Shown piece after piece: positions 31,686 through 41,183 of a stretch of 64,000 nt of DNA. This DNA is from Dokdonella_A sp937902695. Its GTDB lineage: Bacteria; Pseudomonadota; Gammaproteobacteria; Xanthomonadales; Rhodanobacteraceae. Numbering within the stretch: the stretch's first letter is position 1; each line of letters begins with the position of its first letter. The DNA lies in assembly GCA_048498135.1 (NCBI GenBank), contig JBEHYO010000006.1, forward strand, positions 1 through 64,000, written 5' to 3'. Both the position numbers and the translations under genes were made by a program. Below the pieces are notes generated by a model. It ran no database searches, was not told where the DNA came from, and saw nothing but the letters and a program-made list of their open reading frames with translations.

Positions 31686-33439
31686 CATGCGCGCGGGCGA
31701 ATGCGCGCCGGCTCGGGATACGGCGGAATATCGGTCGAATCGCCGGCGGCGATGTGCGCCTGCACCGATTGCCACCATGCGGGATCGAAGATCTCCGGAT
31801 GCGCCGCCAGCAGCGCGTCGCGCAATGCGTCCGGCAGGCCGAGGAAGCGCGCGAAAAGCTCGGGAAACACGTCGTCGTGGCGCACCGAGAGCCAGTCCTC
31901 GACAGGGCGCGTCTCGTCCTCCTCGCGCGCCTGCGGGATGCGGCGGAAGCGGCACTGCTCGACGAGGCAGAGCTCGTCGTAGTCGTAGAAGATCGTGCGG
32001 CCGCGGCTCGTCACGCCGAAGTTCTTCAGGAGGAGATCGCCCGGAAAAATGTTGCTGCGCGCGAGATCCTTGATCGCCTGCCCGTAATCGAGCACGGCGG
32101 GCAATGCGACCGCGTAGGGATTCTCGCGCGCGTGCAGGCTCAGCGGGCGCAGGCGCCGCTCGATGTAGCAGTGCTTGACGAGGAGATCGTCGCCCTCGAT
32201 CGCGACGGCTTCCGTGCACTGCTCCAGCAGCTCCTCGCGTATGTCGGGATCGAGCAGCCGCAGCGGGAAGCGCAGGTAACGGAACTCCTGCGCATCGACG
32301 AGGCGCCCGATGCGGTCGTAGCGGAACACGAGCCGGTATTTCTCCTCGACGATGCGGCGCGCGCTGTCTTTCGGATACGCGAACGCGTCGCGGATGACCT
32401 TGAACACGATCGGATAGTCGCGCGGCGTGAACACGGCCATGACCATGCCGCGCGCGCCGTCGGCGCGCACGATGCGCTCGTCCGGGTGCGTCGCGAGATG
32501 ACGGAACAGCGCGCGGTAGCGCTCCGTCTTGCCCTGCTTGGCGCGGCCGAGCACCGTGTAGAGCTCGCCGATCGGCTTGTGCGGCATGAGCTCGCGCAGG
32601 AACACGATCGCATCGCCGACGGTAGGCAGATCGGCGAGAAAATAGCTTCGCGAAAAGCCGAACAGCGCCGACACCTGGCCGATCTCGGTGAGCACGGCAT
32701 CGGCGCGGACGCCGTTTTCGTCGTTGACGAGCGCGATCACGAGCGGCACCCAGTCTGCACCTGCGGCGGCGCGGCCCGCGAGCAGGCGGCCCACGAGGTA
32801 CGCGCGGCGTTCGCGGAAGAAGCGCGTGCGCAGCATCTCGATGCGGAACACCGTGTGGCCGCCGGGAATGCCGAAGCGCTCGATCAGCGCCTCTGCGATC
32901 GCGGCGCCGCTCGCGACGTCGGCATATCCGTTCGAGAACGGGTAGTCGCCGAGCAGGGCCGCGCAGACTGCACCGAGATCGCCTTCGGCGGTGTAGGCAT
33001 TGCGCGCGATCGGCTCGACGACGTTCGCGGTCGGATCGGCATCGAGCGCGACGAACTCGATGCCCGGATCGACGCCGCTGGTATGGAAGAAGCGTCGCGA
33101 CAGCGAATTGAAGAATGTCTTGAAGAGCTCGCGATCGAGTACCGGCTCGATGCGCACGGCGAACTCGTCGCGGATGGCGGCCCATAGCGGGCGGTTGCGG
33201 ATGCGATCGTCGAGCAGGAGCTCGAGGCGGCCAAGCGTCTCGGCGAGGCATTCATCGTAGAGATCGAGGCGCCAGACGACGTCGATCTGCGCCTGCTTCC
33301 AGTTGCGGCGCTCGAACCAGCGCTGGGCGCGGCGCGTGATGTCGGAGAACCGCGCGTTGTAGTCGAGGAACGCGTCGAGGATCAACGCGGCGGCGCGCGC
33401 TTGCATCGTGGTGGCGGACGCCGGCGCATCGGTGCTCAC
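31685..33439 (-). CDS. aceK: isocitrate dehydrogenase kinase/phosphatase
   Basis: 584 residues, the usual AceK length. The ATP-binding region ARGMVMAVFTPRDYPIVFKVI (RGxVMxVFTxPxxxxVFKxI pattern) and the catalytic/activation part DYGQAIKDLARSNIFPGDLL followed by LKNFGVTSRGRTIFYDYDE are clear. The N-terminal regulatory half matches the family throughout (FFNSLSRRFFHTSGVDPGIEF). AceK phosphorylates and dephosphorylates isocitrate dehydrogenase to divert isocitrate into the glyoxylate bypass. It lies 64 bp downstream of icd, its substrate gene, with REP-like copy L between; no aceA or aceB is in the window. Confidence 0.95.
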   Translation of the reverse strand: MSTDAPASATTMQARAAALILDAFLDYNARFSDITRRAQRWFERRNWKQAQIDVVWRLDLYDECLAETLGRLELLLDDRIRNRPLWAAIRDEFAVRIEPVLDRELFKTFFNSLSRRFFHTSGVDPGIEFVALDADPTANVVEPIARNAYTAEGDLGAVCAALLGDYPFSNGYADVASGAAIAEALIERFGIPGGHTVFRIEMLRTRFFRERRAYLVGRLLAGRAAAGADWVPLVIALVNDENGVRADAVLTEIGQVSALFGFSRSYFLADLPTVGDAIVFLRELMPHKPIGELYTVLGRAKQGKTERYRALFRHLATHPDERIVRADGARGMVMAVFTPRDYPIVFKVIRDAFAYPKDSARRIVEEKYRLVFRYDRIGRLVDAQEFRYLRFPLRLLDPDIREELLEQCTEAVAIEGDDLLVKHCYIERRLRPLSLHARENPYAVALPAVLDYGQAIKDLARSNIFPGDLLLKNFGVTSRGRTIFYDYDELCLVEQCRFRRIPQAREEDETRPVEDWLSVRHDDVFPELFARFLGLPDALRDALLAAHPEIFDPAWWQSVQAHIAAGDSTDIPPYPEPARIRPRA

Positions 33440-33462
33440 GCAGCCAGTCTAGCGCAGCGCGT

Positions 33463-33487
33463 CCCCTCTCCCGCTGCGGGAGAGGGG
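33463..33487. repeat. REP-like palindrome, copy L
   Basis: CCCCTCTCCCGC-T-GCGGGAGAGGGG, with a one-base centre, lies between icd and aceK, which are transcribed in the same direction. Read-through past such a hairpin could lower aceK output relative to icd. Confidence 0.88.
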
Positions 33488-33503
33488 GAAGAGCGCATTC
33501 GCT

Positions 33504-34760
<1,257 letters not shown>

Positions 34761-34886
34761 GGATGTCTCCGAAAAAATCCGGCGCACGGCGCGGGGCCGC
34801 GCGAGGTGGGCCGCTATTGTCGCGTGTTCGGGCCTCGCGTTGAAGGGTGGGCTGCCGGCGGTCTAAGACCGCTCGATCACGGCCGC

Positions 34887-34917
34887 AAAAAAAAGGCGCG
34901 GATCGCTCCGCGCCTTT
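34887..34917 (-). terminator. intrinsic terminator of the small lipoprotein gene
   Basis: On the minus strand, AAAGGCGCGGA-GCGA-TCCGCGCC is followed by eight T residues, 22 bp after the lipoprotein stop. The stem is 8 bp GC plus 3 A/T pairs. Confidence 0.92.
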
Positions 34918-34938
34918 CGGTTTGCCGTCCCGAGCCGG

Positions 34939-35430
34939 TTACTTGACCGAGAAATCCTTGCTGCTGACGGCATTGCCGTCGAGCGAGATCTCGACCTTGT
35001 AGTTGCCGGCCGGCCAGCCATCCGGCTTGGAGATGTGGAACGTGGTGACGGCCGGGCCCGTCGGGGCGATGGTCTGGCTCGAATCGTTGACCGTCTGGCC
35101 GTCCTGGTACGTCCACTTCGCGCCGAGCGTCGCGCTCGTCGCGCTGCCGGTGGTCGCAACCGCGGCGTAGATCGTGTCCTTCGGCGAGAACGACGTCGTC
35201 GGCGAGGTGACTTTCTGGTCGGCACCGACGGCCGTGCCGAGATCGACGGACGTCACGCTGACGCCCTGCTGCGCCGGCGCCGCTGCCGGCGGTGGCGTCG
35301 TTGCCACGGGTGCGGGCGGCGGCGTCGTCGCCGGCGCAGGCGCGTTCTCGGGGCCCTTGTTGCATGCAGCGAGCGTGAGTGCGCCGGCAAGAGCGAGCGC
35401 GAGCAGTGACAAAGTCCTTTCAGGTTTCAT
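34939..35430 (-). CDS. small lipoprotein of unknown function
   Basis: 163 residues from the ATG at 35430, preceded by a strong GGAGGAG. The signal peptide ends in the lipobox LAAC (ALTLAACNKGPENA), followed by a Pro/Ala/Thr linker of about 30 residues. The C-terminal ~105 residues look like one compact beta domain (TIYAAVATTGSATSATLGAKW, TTFHISKPDGWPAGNYKVEI, DGNAVSSKDFSV), reminiscent of an immunoglobulin-like fold. No family is recognised with certainty. It lies 29 bp after the LysM gene and ends in a strong terminator, so the two probably share a transcript. Confidence 0.78.
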   Translation of the reverse strand: MKPERTLSLLALALAGALTLAACNKGPENAPAPATTPPPAPVATTPPPAAAPAQQGVSVTSVDLGTAVGADQKVTSPTTSFSPKDTIYAAVATTGSATSATLGAKWTYQDGQTVNDSSQTIAPTGPAVTTFHISKPDGWPAGNYKVEISLDGNAVSSKDFSVK

Positions 35431-35459
35431 GGATTCTCCTCCGCGGTTATTGGCTGCCG

Positions 35460-35762
35460 TCATTTGGTCTTGACGCCGGTCGGAATCTTCAGGACCTGGC
35501 CCGGCTTGATCAGATCGGGATTCGAAATCTGGTCGCGATTGGCATCGTAGATCTCGTGCCAGCGGTTCGCGCTGCCGTAGAACTCCTTGGCGATCTTCGA
35601 GAGCGTATCGCCCTTGTTGACCGTGTAGGTCTGTGCGGCGGTCGGCGCCGTCGATTCGACGCCGGACTGGACGTTGCCGAAATCCGCCTTCGGCGCGGAC
35701 GGCGCTGTCGAGGAAGAGCCGCTCTGCACGTTCGAGAAATCGGGTTTCTTGGCATCGCCCAT
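35460..35762 (-). CDS. small LysM domain protein
   Basis: 100 residues. The first ~45 contain two copies of a short D-F-x-N-V-Q-S-G motif (PDFSNVQSGSSSTAPSAP, ADFGNVQSGVESTAP). The rest is one LysM domain: YTVNKGDTLSKIAKEFYGSA ... RWHEIYDANRDQISNPDLIKP in two adjoining parts, then GQVLKIP. It resembles YgaU/XkdP-like LysM proteins that bind peptidoglycan or act in stress response. There is no signal peptide, as is usual in that group. Confidence 0.88.
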   Translation of the reverse strand: MGDAKKPDFSNVQSGSSSTAPSAPKADFGNVQSGVESTAPTAAQTYTVNKGDTLSKIAKEFYGSANRWHEIYDANRDQISNPDLIKPGQVLKIPTGVKTK

Positions 35763-35894
35763 GGCCGCTCTCCGCGCGTTTCAGGATCGTTAACATTAAT
35801 CCCGGGCGCTTAATGGCGTCTGAGCAGGCACCCGTCGCGGACACGCAGCCGACATATCGTGCCGAGCACCGCACGTGGATCCACGTACGAAAAA

Positions 35895-36716
35895 CTACTG
35901 CCTGGCAGCGCGCGGGTTCGGCGGTTCGCCCGGCTCGCTGCTGCGCCACGGGTTGATATCGAGGCCGCCGCGGCGCGTGTAGCGCGCCTGGACGCTGAGC
36001 CGCCGCGGCGCACAGCGCTTGCGGATGTCCATGTAGATGCGCTCGACGCAATGCTCGTGGAAATCGGCGTGATTGCGGAACGAGACGAGATAACGGAGCA
36101 GCCCCGCGCGATCGATCCGGGGGCCCGCATAGCGGATCGCGATGCTGGCCCAGTCGGGCTGGCCGGTCACCGGGCAATTGGACTTGAAAAGGTTCGAAAC
36201 GAGCGTTTCTGCCGCGTCGGCGCGCGTCGTCGCGAGCAGCGAGGCGTCCGGCGGGCCGTAACTTTCTATCGAAACCGGTTCGGCGTCGATCGATTCGCCG
36301 TCGAGCTCTGCGAGCGCGAGCGCACCGAATCGCGCCGGCGGCGTCAGCATCGCTTCGACTGCGCCGCCGGCCGCGGACGAAAGATCGCGCGCGATGCGCT
36401 CGCGCAACGCGTCCGCGCTCGCCAGAGGTTCCTGGTTGAAGCTCGCGAGATAGAGCTTGAACGATTTCGACTCGACGATGTTCGGCGTCGATGCCGGAAA
36501 GCGGAACTCGGCGAGCGCGATTTCGGGCTTGCCGCGCGCATCGAGCCAGGAGAGCTCGTACGCGTTCCACACGTCGACGCCGTGGAACGGCAAGGGATCG
36601 CCGATGCCGAGCGCTTCGCGCTGCGCCGCGCGCGGAATCGGAAAGAGAAGCCCGGGATCGTAGCGATCCGGATACGCTGCACTTCGGCCGAGTTGCGATT
36701 CGTGCGGCGTGTTCAT
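35895..36716 (-). CDS. queF: NADPH-dependent 7-cyano-7-deazaguanine reductase
   Basis: 273 residues, the long two-domain (YqfB/E. coli) form. The N-terminal half has the QueF motif in NIVESKSFKLYLASFNQ; the C-terminal half has the catalytic Cys181 and Asp188 in SNCPVTGQPDWASI and ends RGGLDINPWRS. It reduces preQ0 to preQ1 in queuosine biosynthesis for tRNA. It starts 43 bp after the RND pump gene and in the same direction, so it may be cotranscribed with the efflux operon; no other queuosine gene is in the window. Confidence 0.94.
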   Translation of the reverse strand: MNTPHESQLGRSAAYPDRYDPGLLFPIPRAAQREALGIGDPLPFHGVDVWNAYELSWLDARGKPEIALAEFRFPASTPNIVESKSFKLYLASFNQEPLASADALRERIARDLSSAAGGAVEAMLTPPARFGALALAELDGESIDAEPVSIESYGPPDASLLATTRADAAETLVSNLFKSNCPVTGQPDWASIAIRYAGPRIDRAGLLRYLVSFRNHADFHEHCVERIYMDIRKRCAPRRLSVQARYTRRGGLDINPWRSSEPGEPPNPRAARQ

Positions 36717-36759
36717 CGTCGAACGTGCTGCGCCGCCGGACGGCGGCGCAGCGTGTCGA

Positions 36760-39700
36760 TCAGGTTTGCGGCAGGGGTTCGTCGAGCCCCGCGCCGACGT
36801 CCTTCGTCTTCTCGGCGTGGTGATCGGCCGCCAGCAGCATGTAGACGCCCGGCACGACGAAGAGCGTGAACAGCGTGCCGATCGAGAGGCCGGCCGCGAT
36901 CACGAGACCCATGTTGAAGCGGCCCGCGGCGCCGGCGCCCGACGCGATCACGAGCGGAACGACGCCGAGCACCATCGCCGCCGTCGTCATCAGGATCGGG
37001 CGCAGACGCACCGCCGCCGCGTGCTCGATCGCCTCGCGCTTGCTCATGCCCGCGCGCTGCGACTCGTTCGCGAACTGCACGATCAGGATGCCGTGCTTGG
37101 AGATGAGGCCCGCCAGCGTGACGAGGCCCACCTGCGTGTAGATGTTGATGCTCGCGAAGAGGTTCACGAAGATCAGCGCGCCGAACAGCGCCATCGGCAC
37201 CGAGAACAGGATCACGATCGGATCGCGCAGGCTGTTGAACTGCGCCGCCAACGCGAGGAACGCGATGATCAGCGCGAACGCCATCGTCGCCGCGAGACCG
37301 CCCGATTCCTGCACGAACTGGCGCGACTGGCCCGAATAGTCGAGCGAGTAGCCGCTCGGCGCGACCTCGGCGAGCGCGTCCTTGAAGAACTTCAGCGCCT
37401 CGCCCTGCGACATGCCGCTCGCGCCGGAGATCGTCGATGAATTGAGCTGCTGGAACCGGTTGATGGAACGCGGCACGACGTGGTTCTTCAGCGAGGCGAC
37501 CGTCGATGCCGGGATGACGCTGCCGTCGGGCGCGCGCACGTAGTAGTCGAGCACCTGGTCCGGATTGAGGCGGTCGGCCTGCAGCACCTGCGGGATCACC
37601 TTGTACGACCGGCCGGCAATCGAGAAGTAGTTGACGTAGCCGCCGCCGAGCGCCGCCCCGAGCGCGCTGCCGACGTCCTGCTGCGTGAGTCCGAGCGTCG
37701 AGATCATGTCGCGGTCGACCTCGACGGTCGACTGCGGCTTGTCGAGCTTCAGGTCCGTGTCGACGAACCAGAACTTGCCGCTGTCCTTGGCCTTCTGCAG
37801 CACGGCCTGCGTCACTTCGTTGAGCGCCTGCGGCGATTCCGTCGTGTTGATGACGACCTGGATCGGCGCACCCTGCGCGCCCGGCAGCGGCGGCAGCTGG
37901 AACGCGAACACTTGGCCGCCGGCGATCGCGCCCCACTTGGCCTGCAGCTCCTGCTGCAGCGCATGCGCGTTCTTCGAGCGATTTTCCCACGGCGTGAACA
38001 GCATGCCGCCGAAGCCGGTGCCGGGCGAGATGATCTGGAACATCATCTCGTACTCCGGCAGCGTCTTGCCGATCGCGAACATCTGCTGGGAGTAGCCGAG
38101 CATCTGCTGCGCCGTCGCGTTCGGCGGGCCGTTGAGCTGGTAGAAGATGAAGCCCTGGTCTTCCTCGGGGGCGAGCTCGTTCTGCGCCGTCACCCAGGCC
38201 AGCGCCGTCGCGCCGAAGATGAGCACGCCGAGGACGACCATGACGCTGTACGTCGCGAGCGCGCCGTGCAGCATGCGCTGATAGCCGTAGCGCACGCGAT
38301 CGAACACGCGATCGATGTACTTGACGAACCTGCCGCTCTCCTGATCGCTCGAGAAGAAGCGCGAGCACATCATCGGCGAGAGCGTCAGCGCGATGATCGC
38401 GGACACCGTGACCGCGCCGGCGAGCGAGAAGGCGAACTCGATGAAGAGCGCGCCGGTAAGGCCGCCGCGGAGAGCGATCGGCACGTACACCGCGACGAGG
38501 ACGACCGTCATCGCGAGGATCGGTCCGCCGAGCTCGCGCGCGGCGAGCAATGCCGCTTCGAGCGGCGACTTGCCCTCCTCCTTCATGTGGCGGTCGACGT
38601 TCTCGACGACGATGATCGCGTCGTCGACGACGAGGCCGATCGCCAGCACGAGCGCGAGCAGCGTCAGGAGGTTCAGCGAATAGCCGAGCACGAGCATCAC
38701 GAAGAACGTGCCGATCAGCGAGAGCGGCATCGCGACGACCGGAATGATCACGGCGCGCAGGCTGCCGAGGAACAGGAAGATCACGATCGTGACGATGACG
38801 AGCGCCTCGATCAGCGTCTTGACGACTTCGTGGATCGACGCGGTGATGAACTTCGTGCCGTCGTAGACGATCTCGCCCGAGAGGCCGCTCGGCAGCTGCG
38901 CCTGGATGTCCGGCATCGCGTCGCGAACGCGCTGCGCCACGTCGAGGATGTTCGCGTCGGGCGCGACCTTGATGCCGATGAAGACGGCGAGCTTGCCCGA
39001 GAACGACACGTTCGCGTCGTAGTCCTCGGCGCCGAGCACGACGTTCGCGACGTCCTCGAGGCGGACGATCGCGCCGTCCTTCTGCTTGATCGCGAGCTGC
39101 TTGAACTCGTCGACCGAGTGCAGGTCCGTCGCGGCCGTGAGATCGACGCTGACCATCTGGCCCTTGGTCGTGCCGACGGCGGCGAGATAGTTGTTCTGCG
39201 CGAGCGCGGCGTAGACGTCGGCGGCCGTGACGCCGTGCGCCGCGAGGCGCGCCGGATCGAGCCACGCGCGGAGCGCGAACTGGCGCCCGCCGAGGATCTC
39301 GGCCGTCTGCACGCCCTGGACCGCGTCGAGCTTGGGCTTGACGACGCGCGCGAGATAGTCGGTGATGCTGTTGGCCGGCAGCACGTCGCTGCGGAAGCCC
39401 ATGTACATCGCATCGATCGTCTGGCCCATCTGCACGTTGAGCACGGGCTGCTGCGCCTGCGGCGGCAGCTGGTTGCGGACCGCGCTGACCTGCGTCTGGA
39501 TCTGCGTCAGCGCCTCGTTCGCCGGGTAGTTGAGGCGCAGCGTCGCGGTGATCGTGGACACGCCGGTGACGCTCGACGACGACAGGTAGTCGATGCCCTG
39601 CGCCTGCGATATCGACTGCTCGAGCGGCTGCGTGATGAAGCCCGCGATCGTGTCCGAATCGGCGCCGTAGTACGCGGTCGTCACCGTGACGACGGCGTTT

Positions 39701-39822
39701 TCGGTCTTCGGGAACTGGCGCACCGAAAGATCGGCGAGCGCGCGGACGCCGAGCACGAGTATCAAGAGGTTCACGACGATCGCGAGGACCGGCTTGCGGA
39801 TGAAGATGTCTGTGAAGTTCAT
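36760..39822 (-). CDS. RND family multidrug efflux pump (AcrB/MexB-type permease)
   Basis: 1020 residues. It begins FTDIFIRKPVLAIVVNLLIL, the first of 12 helices, and contains the proton-relay aspartates in VLAIGLVVDDAIIVVENVDRH. Two large periplasmic loops carry the porter and docking domains. A GLISKHGILIVQFANE segment marks the second transmembrane half. The sequence is of the HAE1 (hydrophobe/amphiphile efflux) subfamily. It exports drugs, dyes or detergents through the adaptor and outer-membrane protein encoded upstream; the spectrum cannot be predicted. It is the third gene of the operon. Confidence 0.95.
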   Translation of the reverse strand: MNFTDIFIRKPVLAIVVNLLILVLGVRALADLSVRQFPKTENAVVTVTTAYYGADSDTIAGFITQPLEQSISQAQGIDYLSSSSVTGVSTITATLRLNYPANEALTQIQTQVSAVRNQLPPQAQQPVLNVQMGQTIDAMYMGFRSDVLPANSITDYLARVVKPKLDAVQGVQTAEILGGRQFALRAWLDPARLAAHGVTAADVYAALAQNNYLAAVGTTKGQMVSVDLTAATDLHSVDEFKQLAIKQKDGAIVRLEDVANVVLGAEDYDANVSFSGKLAVFIGIKVAPDANILDVAQRVRDAMPDIQAQLPSGLSGEIVYDGTKFITASIHEVVKTLIEALVIVTIVIFLFLGSLRAVIIPVVAMPLSLIGTFFVMLVLGYSLNLLTLLALVLAIGLVVDDAIIVVENVDRHMKEEGKSPLEAALLAARELGGPILAMTVVLVAVYVPIALRGGLTGALFIEFAFSLAGAVTVSAIIALTLSPMMCSRFFSSDQESGRFVKYIDRVFDRVRYGYQRMLHGALATYSVMVVLGVLIFGATALAWVTAQNELAPEEDQGFIFYQLNGPPNATAQQMLGYSQQMFAIGKTLPEYEMMFQIISPGTGFGGMLFTPWENRSKNAHALQQELQAKWGAIAGGQVFAFQLPPLPGAQGAPIQVVINTTESPQALNEVTQAVLQKAKDSGKFWFVDTDLKLDKPQSTVEVDRDMISTLGLTQQDVGSALGAALGGGYVNYFSIAGRSYKVIPQVLQADRLNPDQVLDYYVRAPDGSVIPASTVASLKNHVVPRSINRFQQLNSSTISGASGMSQGEALKFFKDALAEVAPSGYSLDYSGQSRQFVQESGGLAATMAFALIIAFLALAAQFNSLRDPIVILFSVPMALFGALIFVNLFASINIYTQVGLVTLAGLISKHGILIVQFANESQRAGMSKREAIEHAAAVRLRPILMTTAAMVLGVVPLVIASGAGAAGRFNMGLVIAAGLSIGTLFTLFVVPGVYMLLAADHHAEKTKDVGAGLDEPLPQT

Positions 39823-39847
39823 GGCAATACCTCGGTGATCCGCTGCC

Positions 39848-41134
39848 TCAGTGCTCTTGCGGCGTCGGATTCGGGCTGTTCGCCGGCTGCACGCTGTTGT
39901 CGATCGTGATCGGCGAGCCGCTCTTGAGCTTCACCTGCCCGCTGGTGACGACTTCGTCGCCCTCGTTGAGGCCCTTCACGATCGCGACCTGGTCGCCGCG
40001 CGTGCCGTCGGTCGTCACGAACGTCTGCTGCACGACGAGCTGGTCGGGCGGCAGCGCATTCTTCGCGTCCTTCTTGTCGTCCTTCTTCGCGTCCTTGGCG
40101 TCGGCCTTCTTCGGATCGGCCTTCGCGCCGGCCGCGTTCTGATCGGCGTTGGCGGCCTTGTTCTCGGCCTGCGCCTTGTCGAAATCGGCCTTCTTCTTGA
40201 CCAGGTACACCGTCTCGCCGTACGGGTTGTAGACGACGGCCGTCTGCGGCAGCGTCAGGCGACGCTCCGCGCCGCCGACATCGACGTTGACGTCGGCGAA
40301 CATGCCGGGCGCCAGGACCTTGTCGGGATTCGGCACGCTCGCCTCGACCTGCACGTTGCGCGTATCGCTGTCGATCTTCGGGCTGATCGCCGAGAGCGTG
40401 CCCTCGAACGTCTTGCCCTTGAACGCGTCGAGCGTCACGTTGACTTTCTGGCCGACCTTGAGCGCGGCGAGATCGCGCTGCGGGAGGTGGAAGTCGACGA
40501 AGATCGGGTCGAGCTGCTGTACGGTCACGATCGTCGTGCCCGAGTTGAGATACGCGCCCGGATTCACCGTGATGATGCCCGCGCGGCCCGAGAACGGCGC
40601 GCGGAGCTCCTTCTTCGAGACGTTCACCTGCTGCTGCTGCACGGCGGCCTGCTTGGCCTTGAGGTCGGCCGCGGCGGCATCGTAATCGGCCTTGCTGATC
40701 GCCTGCGCGGCGAGCTGCTGCCTGGCGCGATCGAACGTGACGCTGGCGAGCGCTGCGGCGGCTTCCAGCTGATGGAGCTGGGCGACGTCTTCGCTGTCGC
40801 GCAGCTGCAGCAGCACCTGGCCTTCCTTGACCTCGTCGCCGGACTTCAGGTTGACCTTCGTCACGAGCCCCGCGACGTCGAGTGCGAGATCGGCGCCGCG
40901 CACCGCGCGCAGCGAGCCGACGGCATTCAGCGCCGGCTGCCAGTCCTCGAACTTCGCCTTCGCGGTGCTGACCACCGACGGCGGCGGCGGCTTCATGCCG
41001 GCGATCATGTGCATGACCATCGCAACCTTGATGCCGACGATGGCGCCAATTAGCACCAGCACCGCGACGATCATGATGATCATGCGCTTGGTCGTGCTCG
41101 GCTTGCGTTCGTTCCTCTCGACGCGCGTCTGCAT
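39848..41134 (-). CDS. RND efflux periplasmic adaptor with a Lys/Asp-rich insertion
   Basis: 428 residues. One N-terminal membrane anchor (MIIMIVAVLVLIGAIVGIKV) precedes a lipoyl half-motif (GLVTKVNLKSGDEVKEGQVL), a short alpha-hairpin (about 115-170), the second lipoyl half (LRAPFSGRAGIITVNPGAYL) and the beta-barrel domain. The membrane-proximal domain is interrupted at residues about 313-361 by a low-complexity stretch of Lys, Asp, Ala and Gln (for example DAKDAKKDDKKDAK), absent from standard adaptors. It bridges pump and outer-membrane channel. It is second in the operon, 25 bp before the pump gene. Confidence 0.92.
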   Translation of the reverse strand: MQTRVERNERKPSTTKRMIIMIVAVLVLIGAIVGIKVAMVMHMIAGMKPPPPSVVSTAKAKFEDWQPALNAVGSLRAVRGADLALDVAGLVTKVNLKSGDEVKEGQVLLQLRDSEDVAQLHQLEAAAALASVTFDRARQQLAAQAISKADYDAAAADLKAKQAAVQQQQVNVSKKELRAPFSGRAGIITVNPGAYLNSGTTIVTVQQLDPIFVDFHLPQRDLAALKVGQKVNVTLDAFKGKTFEGTLSAISPKIDSDTRNVQVEASVPNPDKVLAPGMFADVNVDVGGAERRLTLPQTAVVYNPYGETVYLVKKKADFDKAQAENKAANADQNAAGAKADPKKADAKDAKKDDKKDAKNALPPDQLVVQQTFVTTDGTRGDQVAIVKGLNEGDEVVTSGQVKLKSGSPITIDNSVQPANSPNPTPQEH

Positions 41135-41183
41135 GCGCGGCCTCCTCAGTGCGAAACCCGAAAGTGGTTAGGTCGATCCGTCT

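Noticed and set aside
35763..35894. preQ1 riboswitch near queF.
   Set aside because: The gap lies downstream of queF, not upstream, and the 43 bp in front of queF show no aptamer-like fold.
37480..39909. About 800-codon open frame opposite the RND pump.
   Set aside because: The pump on the other strand is complete and clearly conserved. The antisense product is low-complexity in charged residues.
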